Below, in pieces: positions 1-11,500 of a DNA stretch of 64,000 bases; position 1 is the first letter of the stretch; every line of letters starts with the position of its first letter. Location: NCBI GenBank assembly GCA_961205875.1, contig OY540812.1, forward strand, positions 2,542,001-2,606,000, given 5' to 3'. The notes below the pieces were generated by a model, which did no database searches, was not told the origin of the DNA, and saw only the letters and a program-made list of their open reading frames with translations. The DNA is from Sialis fuliginosa (lineage: Eukaryota; Arthropoda; Insecta; Megaloptera; Sialidae). Position numbers and translations under genes: made by a program.

Positions 1-740
1 GCAATATCGAAGATACGAGAAGCTTTGTGATCGTTTCAGATTGAGACAAAAAAAAAGTTCTCCGATTTCAAAATTTTAAATTGATCTTTCCGTTTCACGT
101 CAAGATAGACACTTTTCGTTCCGTGTCTGTCTGTCTGTCCGTCCGTCCCCTGAATCCTTGTCACACGCATAACTCATGCACCACTGAATCAATATTAATG
201 AAACTTGGTCGGATGGTTGGGTCTGGCTTGAGGACGGTCCCATTTAAAAATCATCAAAATCGTGTGTAAGGGGGAGGGGTGACATTCCAAAATATTTATT
301 TTTTCAAGATATTTCAAGAACGACATATTTTACGTGAAAATTTTATAGAATATTTATTGTAGAGCATTAAATTTCCTATAATATGGGTCTACAACGTTTG
401 TTGTAAAATATTCCCTTACAAAGATTTATCTCAATTTATTTTAAAAAATCGTGTTTTGTTTTTTTCTAAATTGATATTTACTTGGACATATTAAATGTCA
501 TTTTGACGTTTGCATAACTTTAGATTTACATTGAAATTGTCAAAAAATTAAAAATATATGAAAAAATAATCAGGTGCGTCTTAAGAAAAATTTATATAAT
601 TTTTTTTTTTAGTAATATTGTATAAAAATTAAATGGTTAACCAATTCTGAACACTATCGGTTTTTATTTAAATTGTTCAATAATAATTAACTACCTTTGG
701 TGAATTTAGCACGAGGAAGCTTGGCAGATGTTTTTTTTTA
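1..740 (-). repeat. Interspersed repeat A, copy 1 (LINE/SINE-like 3' tail)
   Basis: Reverse orientation of the sequence also seen at 22922-23500 and 52189-52925. The shared part contains accatccgaccaagtttca, cggttcagtagttcatgagt and a gacagacagac run with acggaacgaaaagtg. These are typical of 3' ends of insect non-autonomous retroposons. It extends past the left edge. Confidence 0.7.
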
Positions 741-1928
741 TAAATAACAGAAATCGTCAACTATTTCTACGGTAACATATGTAGTTTAGCTGTAGTCATA
801 TCGGACAAATTGTATGTTTCTGTTGGCTTTATCTATGAGAGAGACTTATCTATAGTTTACTGTTAGTCGATTGTAACGCATTACTACACAAAACAAGCGT
901 TTGTTATTAGTATAGACACAGGCACACATGTTTTGTGTTTGTTTGTTTATTTATTTGCTTTACACTTGTTTTCTAGTGTTGGTTTTAAAATTTTTGTATT
1001 CATTTATTATTTTCAATAAGTTCTGAACGATTGTTTATTTTATGAAATTTATTTAAAAAAAAGATAATACAGTACTCTATAGGGTAATTGTAATTTTAAA
1101 TTAAGAAAAAGACGGACGCTATCAAAAATTCATTTGATTTCCCATTTTAAACTTTAGTCCGAAACATTTTTTGCCTATGACTTCAATGTTCTGGTTTATT
1201 TTTTAGTGGATTGATTAAAACAACACACTCTGTATATATTATCAGTTAACCAGGAAGATTTGATTTGTATAAATAGACAGGGACGAACTTTGGCATAGGC
1301 AGACTAGGCAACTTCCTTCGAAATCGAATTCAAATATTAATGCGAACAATTTTTAATTTTTGCCAAAAAAATATTTTGGATTAATTTTTTTTAATGGGTA
1401 GGGTCCCCAATGGAAACCTTTCATACAGTGTATACTCGCAGTGTTACGTATAAGAAAGTCCCGTGGTTGTCATGAAGATTTTTATTTATTAAAATTTAGG
1501 AAAAATATTATTTAATTTTTTTATTTTAATAATTTTTTTATGTACATGTATTTTTTTATGTTATGTATTTATAATTTTATTACTCACGTGTTACGTGCAT
1601 TGTGCATTCATTAACACTTGTTAATAATAAAAAGATTGAACGTTTTCCTTTTTTATCTACAATGTTATGTGAGTCATTTGAACAGTTTTTATTATTACTT
1701 ACTACCTACCTATGATTCATACATTGTTTGAATTGTAACACATGTATATTATATCACGTGTGTATACTTACATACGGATGTTTCAAATACATACATTATT
1801 GATTAAGTTCGTTTTAATATCACAAAAGTCCAGTGCAGGCTTTAGGAGGGACGAGGGGAACTCGAGGAATATTCTAGTAAAAATTATTAATTTTTATGAA
1901 AAAAGTACACGCATTGTATTTTAATATA
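741..1928. other. Intergenic or intronic AT-rich DNA, nothing recognised
   Basis: Low-complexity AT-rich sequence with short T and A runs. A fragment resembling a hAT end (cagggacgaactttggcata) sits at about 1279-1298. No exon-like stretch and no upstream kinase exon was found. Confidence 0.5.
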
Positions 1929-1936
1929 CATTAGGG

Positions 1937-2252
1937 CAGGGGTCATCAAAATTTTCGTGAATTTTTTTTAAACATAGGGGGCCGGACGAAAAATATTCTT
2001 GTTGGAATCCTATTAGAATATTTATTTACATGTGCAATTAGCTATGTAAATAAAGTATATATCGATCGAAATTTATTATGGAAATATCTATTAAAATGTA
2101 GATAAATACACATATGAACATCAAATCCTTAAATTATATAAAATTAATATTTCTTATATGTATATAAAATATTTATATATAAAAATCAGGGGCCGCACGA
2201 AAACCTTTGGAGGGTCGGATGCGATTCGCTGATCGTAGTTTGGTGACCGCTG
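1937..2252. mobile_element. Non-autonomous hAT element with perfect 8-bp target duplication
   Basis: The element begins CAGGGGTCATCAAA and ends TTTGGTGACCGCTG, imperfect inverted ends of hAT type. It is flanked on both sides by CATTAGGG (1929-1936 and 2253-2260), an exact 8-bp target site duplication. At 316 bp it is too short for a transposase. The inner ggggccggacga and ggggccgcacga blocks are mirrored near the two ends. Confidence 0.9.
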
Positions 2253-2434
2253 CATTAGGGTGATTTTTTTATTTTTCATTTTTCGGTCTCATTGGCCTAT
2301 GTTTTAGCTTTGGATCAAAAGTAAATTGTCCCAAAATTTCTCGTAGATCAAACTTGTGAATGGCGCAAACCGAGTCTTTTTTACTTACGCGTGAATAGCT
2401 CGTTGATTTTTTTTTATTTCTCAGATCAATATAG

Positions 2435-2916
2435 TATTTCTCATGAACTCATGTTGCTAATAAAACAAGTAAATCTTTATTTAATCGATTTAATTACCAA
2501 AGTCCGCAAATATAATTTGTTTTTTAATTATAGTCTTTTATTATGTTTATGTTTTTTCTCCAGTAATGGATAAAGTAAAACCAGTAATGAGCACGCAGTG
2601 ACGGACACTTGCTAATGATTACTACGACACAAAAGATATAAAAGAAAGAATCGTCAAATTTGAAACAATGTAAAGCAGTTGTTATGATAATATAATAATT
2701 AATAAATATATTATACTAATAATTAGTTTAAATGTCCACCATTTTGACACCTATTGGGCGATTGTCATCAAATCACGCTGTAAGACAGTTAAATGTATAT
2801 ATAGATTAATATTCAGAAATGGTAATAATCAAATATCAACAAATATTTCTAATTCAGTACATTTAATTTTAAAAATAGCCATTACTGGGGCCATATCCAA
2901 GACTGGTGGCAGTACC
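2435..2916 (-). repeat. MITE B copy 1 (GGTACTGGC ends)
   Basis: Member of the most common family here. Its intact form is about 555 bp with termini GGTACTGGCACCAGT and ACTGGTGCCAGTACC, and inner text ccagtaatggataaagtaaaacc. Here the left end is replaced by unrelated sequence; the right end (ggtggcagtacc) is kept. Confidence 0.75.
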
Positions 2917-3297
2917 TTATTTTATTTAATAAATTGCACCTTACATAGTTATTTTAATCAAAAAGGCATTATTTATTAACGTAATGTATATTATAACATC
3001 TGCCACTTTTTTTTTCTCGATTCGAACAGTTATTATATTTTAACGAAGAATTGTGGAACCATTCTTAGTTAATTTTAAAAAATAAAACGTTATGTGGTAT
3101 TTAATTTAAATATTAATCACTTAGTCTTACTGTAAATTTTAAACAGGTTTGTAAGTATTTTGCATAACTGAAGCATTTATTGAAGGTAGTAAAATTGTTA
3201 ATTACTCAAATATTTTATTATTTTCTTCCTATACTCGTTCGTATAATATGTTTTTAGTAACATATTATAACATTTGTTTTAATTTTATTAATAACTT

Positions 3298-3410
3298 GGT
3301 GTACCCGCGGCTTCGCTCGCGTCTATTACGGAATTATTGTTTAGGATTTTTGAAAAATATAGTTGAATTATACAATTCTTTACTACAATTTATTGTTCAA
3401 TATTTTTAAA
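3298..3410. repeat. Retroposon fragment 'acccgcggcttcgctcgcgt'
   Basis: The text gtacccgcggcttcgctcgcgtctattacggaattattgtttaggatttt is the same unit as 49958-50010, and in reverse at about 61920-61975. It is a typical start of short insect retroposons. It directly abuts MITE B copy 2. Confidence 0.6.
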
Positions 3411-3789
3411 CCAAGTAACTCTTTGTTTTTGTTTTTTTTAAATTATAGCCTTATATTTTGTTTATGTTTTTTCTCCAGTAATGGAAAAGGTAAAGCCAGT
3501 AATGAGCATGCAGTGATGGGCACTTGCTAATGATAAGTACTACGACACAAAATGTAAAGCAGTTGCTATTAATATAATAAAATATACTAATAATTAATTT
3601 AAATGTCCACCATTTTGACATCTATTGGCCGATTGTCATCAAATCACGCTGTAAGGCAGTTAAATATATGTATATAGATTAATATTCAGAAATGGTAGTA
3701 ATCAAATATTAACAAATATTTCTAATTCAGTACATTTAATTTAAAAAATCCCCATTACTGGGGTCATATCCAAGACTGGTGCCAGTACC
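3411..3789 (-). repeat. MITE B copy 2, 5'-truncated
   Basis: Matches copy 1 from aagtaactcttt to the terminal gccagtacc, with an internal deletion around the caatgtaaagcag block. It keeps the ccagtaatgg... and aagactggtgccagtacc ends. Confidence 0.7.
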
Positions 3790-4362
3790 TTATAGAGATA
3801 AACAATACGCATTAATAAACTTGTTTGTTTTTTTTATTAAAAGTAATAATGTATTAGGTATTTTATACTAGGTCTACCATATGTTGCAATAGACATTAAT
3901 AAAACGTTTGATGCCATCATTATATGAAATTTAAACGACAGCCATTCTGAAATAATTACATTTTTTTATTATGCATGAATAAAATATCAACCTGTATCTA
4001 TAAATTACTTGTAAAGTATTTTTCCCTCGTAGATACACTAATTCAAAAAATATAATTAAATTTTATAAAAAATTAAAAATATCAGGGAGGCAGAGATAAT
4101 TATTATCTATTTTGAATTATTAATTGGTTTTCTGGAAAGTGAAGTTAATAAATATTATACACATTTTTAACCCATGAACAGTGTTGTGTCATTGTTTAGG
4201 AATTTTGTTTTGTCTTCGAGAAAATAATAATGTAGCAGCTGTAAAATTGTAATGTATAAGGTTAACCCATGCTCTGCTTGTTCTGGATATTTCCTTTTTT
4301 GAACGTAAAGCGTTGAAATAGTCGTTTTGCCTTTTGTTTGATTAAAATGTAAATATTTCATG

Positions 4363-4860
4363 TAAGGTACTTACACACTTATTTAATTAAATATATAATA
4401 AATTATAAATATTTGTTGATATTTGATTGCTTCTGCCATTACTGAATCATAATCTATAGATACTTGACTGTAAAACAGCTTAATTTGATGACAATCAGCC
4501 AATGGGTGTCAAAATTGTAGCATCTGCTTTACATTATTTCAAATTTTACGTTTTTTTTTAATTTATAATTTTTGTGTTGCAGTACTTATCATTTTGTAAT
4601 CATTAGCAAGTGTCAATCACTGGGTGCCCATTACTGGTTTTACTTTATCCCTTACTGGAGAAAAAACTACATAAACAAAATAAAAGTCTATAATTTAAAA
4701 ACCAAACTATATTTGCAGACTTTGGTAATTAAATTGATTTAATAAAGAGGTACTTGTTTTATTAATAACATGAGTTCATGAGAAATACAAAAAAGAAATC
4801 CATCATTCCCAAAAAACAGTATATCTTGCTCTTAAAGAGTTCAAGACTGGTGCCAGTACC
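4363..4860 (+). repeat. MITE B copy 3, abutting MITE C
   Basis: Opposite orientation to copies 1 and 2, with a degenerate left end (taaggtacttacac) and an intact right end (aagactggtgccagtacc). The TTA after its right end is also the target duplication of the next element at 4864. Confidence 0.7.
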
Positions 4861-4863
4861 TTA

Positions 4864-5335
4864 GGCGGCTATTACACTATCAAATAAATATGTCAAAGAT
4901 CTTTGACAAAGATTTGATCATATTTCTTTGATAAAATACGAGATTTTGTTCTATTACACTACATAAAATATTTGATAATATTTTCTCAATATTATCTAGG
5001 GATATTTTCTTCTTTTTTGGTGTCTTTTGAATATCAGTGCGTGGATGTTCGTCAATTGTCGCGATCGAGGTTTGAATTTACAACCGTGTATTGTGGTTTT
5101 TATAATCAATAAGAAGATTATCATATAATACTGGATTTTGTTGATATTCATATATTAATAATTATGTAACTGTAACTGTCAGTGATAACTTGGTAGTCGC
5201 CATTTTGTTTTTGACGTCAAAAAACTTTGATCAAATATAAGAGCCTGTCATTAACTATGGTCATATAAATATTATGAACGTAAATATTATAAAAGTTGAC
5301 TTCTTTGATCAAAGAAATTTTATTACATTTCCGCC
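4864..5335. mobile_element. MITE C copy 1 (GGCGGCTATTACAC ends), PIF/Harbinger-like
   Basis: It begins GGCGGCTATTACACTATC and ends in a shortened GCC after acatttcc. TTA flanks both sides (4861-4863, 5336-5338). A 3-bp TWA duplication with G/C-rich ends is characteristic of PIF/Harbinger elements. The right end lost the ...GATAGTGTAATAGCC part present in other copies. Confidence 0.75.
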
Positions 5336-5338
5336 TTA

Positions 5339-7350
5339 GACATTATTATTTATATACAATTTATTTAATAAGCGAAATTAGTTTTGTATTAGATACTTGA
5401 AGACAGTGGCGTTTGCAGAATTTTACCCAAAGGAAGGGGATCAAAATTTGTAAAAAATAAAATACAAAAAAAAACAACCTAAGTAAGGTTAGGTCAAAAA
5501 TCTAAATGTACAAATAAAAATCTCGACCAACATGATCCAAAAATACTAAATATTGGATCGTATGCATTCAAATTTGGAATATATTTTGACGTAATATGTG
5601 ATGCACTTAAAAATGTAAACAAGATAATATGTTTGAGTGTTTTTGATTAATGCCTATAATGACTCCCCGTGGCAATAAAGCAAACAATGAACTTTCAAAC
5701 AATTGCAGAATTGTGTTTATAATAGTTACAGTGTGTGTGTGTGTTTCATGGACATGAAGTACTCCATATACGGCGACAACTTTCACTTCCTACTACTCCG
5801 GTACTGTAGTAATGTCTGTGTGTGTACTTAGAACCAGGGGTACCAAAAACGTAACCGCGATGAGCCGACTCGACGTGTTTTGCTAACAACTCGTTAAAAT
5901 AATAATACTTACTTCTTAAAAATCGTACAACTTTTTAATAATTGAATTTAATTATTTCAGCGGTCAAAACTGGTCAGTAAGTCAGTTTTTTTGTAACCCA
6001 GTCAGTTTTTTGGGTATGGCACTCAAAGTTTTCACATCGGAGCCCTATTTATCGTGAAAAAATTCACTCTTTGACTTCAAAATGACACAATTACTGTGAA
6101 AAATATATTCAAATTATAAATAATGTTCTATTTTGTTTATGTATTTGTATTGTTTATTTATTACCAACTTTTAGAAGATATTTTATGACATAATTGTAAC
6201 GTATGTATACGTGAACATATAAACAACATAATCTCACCGTAGCACTGGCTTTGCCAAGTTCTGTAAAAAAATTAACAAAAATTAACTGTAATATTTGTTA
6301 CTTTTGTTATGAACATTATAAAAAGGTGGTAAGGGTTGGCTATGGGGCTGGTGGAGGCCAATAATTATAAAAGTATTTTTTTAATACATAACACCTACAT
6401 TTTTTAATTCGGTTTAGATAGTCAGTAAAAGTCAGTATTTTTAGATTTCTGTGTCAGTAAAATCAGTATTTTTGAACACTGAACTTGTTTCGACCCCTGT
6501 TATTTAAATATTCATTAAATTGATGTTCTATTGGTAAAAAATCACGCCTAAATCTGTTGATCCGTTTAAAAAAAATCATATACAAAAATAGGTTAATCCG
6601 ATATACTTTTTACAGTAAACATTCAAAAAAATTAGTAAATTTGAACGAGTGAGAAGAAAAAAGTGGGTTTGTGTACTTATGTACATGCGTTAGAAGTTAT
6701 ACTTCATTGGCGTAGTGACATCTAGCATACAAATGCAAAACTAAAAATCTGTTTTACCGACTATCATAACAGAAATGTGAAAAGCTATAAAATTAGTGTG
6801 TTTTTTTACATATTGAGGAATTGATCAATATATTTTTTTTTCTAATTATAAAATTTAATTTGTTTCTTTGAATTCAGCACGATTTGATTAGCAGTTTTCT
6901 TATTTTGAGTACCGATATTATTTTATAAACGTTTCACTTTAGTAAGCGTGAAAAAAATTTGTTTTATATATTTTTTGTTTGGTCAACTTTTATTTTAATA
7001 AAAATTAAAGAATAAATCAATTTTGAGAACTGCTGTATTATCACGAAGCCCCTCTCGTCTGGGTTTATATTGTGTGGTAATTTGTAATTATATTTACGGA
7101 CTGGATGCGATAAACGGCACGATTTTTCCGTAGGGATTTTATAATATAAACTATGAAATACTTTCTAGTTGATTCTTTAATTGTTCAAAATAACATTACA
7201 TGTGTCGAAATTAGCATCAGATAAAGCGGAACAAATGTAAGAAAAATAGTGTTTGAAAGACAACAAACACGATAAACTGTAATTAATGTATTTTATTTTG
7301 CTTAATTGACTTTTAAAAAAGACTAGTATTGCCTATGATCGAAATTCGAC
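5339..7350. other. AT-rich intronic or intergenic DNA
   Basis: No exon recognised. A solitary hAT-like left end (cagtggcgtttgcagaat) is at about 5405-5422 without a visible partner. A short GT run lies at 5731-5743. Confidence 0.45.
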
Positions 7351-8160
7351 CAATATTTTACCTGCCTTAACGGCAACATACACAATTTCCAAATAAAAAC
7401 ACTGCAATTGAACACGAATTGAAATTTATACGCATTCTCTACGTTTGACAGAAACCCAAAACTATTTATTTTTGCCGCTTGGTGGCGCTAGGAGTATTTC
7501 TGTGCTGTTGAACGATGCGAGGGGAAATAAACAAACAGCGAGAGGGGAAATCGTGTGTGTATGTTAATTTTATTTTACCTGCCTTGACGGCAACATACAC
7601 ACATGATTTTTTTTGTGCACATCTATGGCACAATACCTAACCTAACCAAAACTACTTTTACAACAAAAATTTCCAAATAAAAACACTGCAATTGAACGCG
7701 AATTGAAATTTGTACGCATTCTCTACGTTTGACAGAAACCCAAAACTATTTATTTTTGCCGCTTGGCGGCGCTAGGAGTATTGCTGTGCTGTTGAACGAT
7801 GCAAGGGGAAATAAACAAACAGCGAGAGGGGAAATCGTGTGTGTATGTTAATTTTATTTTACCTGCCTTGACGGCAACATACACACATGATTTTTTTTGT
7901 GCACATCTATGGCACAGTACCTAACCTAACCAAAACTACTTTTACAACAAAAATTTCCAAATAAAAACACTGTAATTGAACGCGAATTGAAATTTATATG
8001 CATTCTCTACGTTTGACAGAAACCCAAAACTATTTATTTTTGCCGCTTGGTGGCGCTAGGAGTATTGAACGATGCGAGGGGAAATAAACAAACAGCGAGA
8101 GGGAAAATCGTGTGTATATTAATTTTATTTTACGGCATGATTTTTTTTGTGCACTTCTAT
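7350..8160 (+). repeat. Tandem array, period about 284 bp, three copies, next to the kinase exon
   Basis: Units begin near 7397, 7680 and 7964 with aaacactgcaattgaac. Each contains ctctacgtttgacagaaacc, gccgcttggtggcgctaggag, aacaaacagcgagagggg and cctgccttgacggcaacata. Copies 1 and 2 differ at few positions; copy 3 has lost a short segment (tgctgtgctgt). The array ends only about 65 bp before the splice acceptor at 8224. Confidence 0.85.
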
Positions 8161-8224
8161 GATAAATGCAGTAAATATAAGTGAAAAGACAAGTTAATTA
8201 ATTAATTATTATGTTTCTTTACAG

Positions 8225-8518
8225 GGTACGAAGTTATGGATCATTATGGAGTACTTGGGCGGGGGCTCCGCCCTCGACCTGATGAAGGCGGGCAGTTTCG
8301 AGGAGATGCACATCGCGATCATCTTACGCGAAGTGCTCAAGGGTCTCGACTATCTGCACAGCGAGCGGAAGTTACATCGTGATATCAAGGCGGCTAACGT
8401 GCTGCTCAGCGAGATGGGTGATGTGAAACTGGCTGATTTCGGCGTCGCCGGACAGTTGACCAACACGACCAGTAAACGGAACACTTTTGTAGGGACTCCG
8501 TTTTGGATGGCACCGGAG
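8225..8518 (+). CDS. GckIII: GckIII exon a: hinge, catalytic loop, DFG, activation loop
   Basis: 98 codons, phase 0 at both ends. The acceptor is ttctttacag|GGTACG and the donor GAG|gtaaga. Within the exon, residue 8 (Met of IIMEY) is the gatekeeper position, Asp53 in HRD is the catalytic base, Asp71 in DFG binds Mg2+, and Thr87/Thr91 lie in the activation segment before the APE motif at 96-98. All key residues are intact, so the kinase is predicted to be active. The ATG at 8246 is an internal Met and not a start, because conserved kinase residues continue upstream to the splice site. The exon is far more GC-rich, including at third positions, than the DNA around it. Confidence 0.95.
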
Positions 8519-11500
8519 GTAAGATACTTTTTTTAAACAGACATTTTATGGTTAGCAAAAAAGATCATAAATAACGTTCTTTTTTTAAATTCGGGAGCTA
8601 TATAATCCCTTAAATCCATGATCTTGTATTGCCACGATTTATTTTAATTATTCTTCAATTAAAAAAATAATATAAAAAGGTTATTTTCAAAACTATATAC
8701 AAAAATTAGATTAGGTAAAGGACTTTTAAATACTATGATCGAAGATGTATAGTTTAACCCTTTCATGCATACATTTTTCTTTGGATTCAATGGACTTGAA
8801 ATTTGTCAATCGGGGGTTTTTGGGGTCGCTGATGACAAATCTGAGCACAGAATTTCAAAATTCAAAATGGCGGATAAAAGTACAAAAAGTTGCTCGATGA
8901 AAGTGAAAATGGGAACTCGGGGGTTTTTGAGATCGCTGATGACGAATCTGAGCACAGAATTTCAAAATTCAAATTGGCGGATCCAATATGGCGGACAAAA
9001 TTATAAAAAGTTGCTCGAGGAAAGTGAAAGTGGGCACCCGGAGGTTTTTGGGATCGCTGATGGCGAATCTGAGCTCAGAATTTCAAAAGTCAAAATGGCG
9101 GATCCAATATGGCGGACAAAAGTACAAAAAGTTTTATCATTTTTGTCCGCCATATTAGATCCGCCATTTTGAATTTTGAAATTTTGACATCAGATTCGTA
9201 ATCAACGACCCCCAAAACCCCCGCATACTAGTTTTCAACGTAATCTAATAAATTTTATCATTTTTGTCCGCCATATTGGATCCGCCATTTTGAATTTTGA
9301 ATTTTTTGATTTTTGATTTTTTAACAGTAATAGATTTGCCACAGTTACATTTAATCTGCAAAATAGCTACTTTTTTGCTCTTTATTTATTTATAAAATGC
9401 AGTAATTATTTAAAAAAGCGCATATTACTTTTCTTTTATAACAATTGATGTTCTAGGATACTTACGAAATGCATTTAGTCAATATAAGTGCATGAAATAT
9501 ATGTTATAATATTAAAAAACTGCATTAGAAAAGGTGTTGCAGTACAGCAACACTATGCAACAAAGGGTTAATTAATAAAATTTTATTATCCAGGTGATAA
9601 AACAATCAGCGTACGACTCTAAAGCAGACATTTGGTCGCTCGGTATAACGGCGATCGAATTAGCCAAAGGAGAACCACCGAATTCTGAGCTGCATCCGAT
9701 GAGAGTTTTATTTTTAATACCGAAACATAATCCACCACAACTTATCGGAAATTACACTAAACAATTTAAAGAGTTTGTTGAAGCGTGCCTAAACAAGGAT
9801 CCAGAAAACGTAAGTTTCAGCTCATACCAATATTCTGTAGCAAAAACAACTAACTTAAAAATGTACAAAAATTTTAATTGTAATATCGAGTCACCTTGAA
9901 TGTTAAAAGTACTTTTTATACAGATCAAATTATGATTTATTTATTATTAGTATTGTTACATAACGTGTTGAATTTGTCTTATTAATTATCACTTCACAAG
10001 ATAGAATAATATTGGTTGATTCATACAAAGTCAGTTGATAGTCTGGCGTTACATTTAAAATGTTGGGTGTATTATTTTAACTTTTAATCATATTTTATTT
10101 ATTTCGGTAAGTTAATATAATTTAATATTGATAATAATAGATTATATTATATAAGTAGGCAAATTAAACAATTGTCTAGGACCTCCCCAAACAGATGATG
10201 GTCTTGTTTTTTTTTTAAATGAAATCATCGGATATTTAAAAAAAATTATTATAAAAATAACACGCCACTAATGAATTATTACAAGTAAAATATGCATATG
10301 TATAGCTTAAATTACAGAAATGTGTTGCTCCATAATAATCTATCATTATATTTGACAAGCTATTCTTTACAAGATGTCAAGTTCATTATATAGTGAAAAC
10401 CATAGATAACTATGGAGAAAGGAAATATGATTAATGATCAACTTTATGCTTTTATAGAGGCCGACTGCAAAGGAATTGTTAAAGTTTCCATTTATCAGAA
10501 AAGCAAAGAAAAACTCATATTTGATTGACCTTATTGATAGATATAAGAAATGGAAATCGCAGCGTAGCGAGGAAAGTGAAACGGAATCAGAAAACTCAGA
10601 CTCGTAAGTATACGGTCGATTATATTGCAAAAAATCTTATTAACTACCTTAAATAAATTATACATCGTAATATAAAATATGCAGTCATATCCGAAAGTCA
10701 CCTTAGGTTTCAGACTGGTACCATTATTTGAAAATGTCAGCAAATTGAAGCTCAATTATTTTATATTTTAATCATAATGTACACACAATCAGAAGCGATT
10801 GAAAATGTACTTAAGTCCAAAGTCAGGGTACTTGAACTATTCTACTTGTTTAATTCAAGTATTATGAAAAAGTACTTGAATTATTAAATACTTCAAGCTA
10901 TTTTAAAATGTAAAGTACTTGTTAAGTACTTCAAGTATTGTACTTGTTAAATTCAAGTATTACTATCAAAAAGTACTTGAAGTATTAAGTACTTTAAGCA
11001 GTTTTAAAATGTAAAGTACTTGTTAAGTACTTCAAGTATTGTACTTGTTAAATTCAAGTATTACTATCAAAAAGTACTTGAAGTATTTTATTTGTTAAAT
11101 TCAAGTATTATGATCAAAAACTACTTGAAGTATTAAGTACTTCAAGTTATTTTTTAAATGTAAAGTACTTCAAGTATTTTACTTGTTAAATTCAAGTATT
11201 ACGATCATTCATTTTTAAATGTTCTTGTTTTAACTTTCAACCGTCAATATTCTCAAGATTTTTGTTATTATTATTATGGCAGAATGAAATTAATTAATTT
11301 TCACCTCATTTTAATTCATTGTATTCTGTGATCAAAGATCAAATATAAATTTATTTTTAATTCCAGAGAGGAATCAAAACAAGAGAACGATATGGACGAG
11401 CCATGGATAATGACAGTGAAAGGGCCGCATTCGATAATGCCGTTGCCGCCGCTGGACGATCTGGCGATATCACCGAACCACAAGGTGCCTCACAACAAAG

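Noticed and set aside
1-8224. Search for the N-terminal kinase exons (glycine loop, VAIK lysine)
   Set aside because: No matching reading frame with splice sites was seen on the + strand; they are presumed to lie left of the window.
8246-8536. ATG at 8246 as the kinase start
   Set aside because: Kinase-family residues (GTKLWII) continue upstream to a good splice acceptor, so this Met is internal.
8765-9172. 135-codon open frame in a kinase intron
   Set aside because: It consists of three translated copies of an intronic tandem repeat with no protein family likeness.
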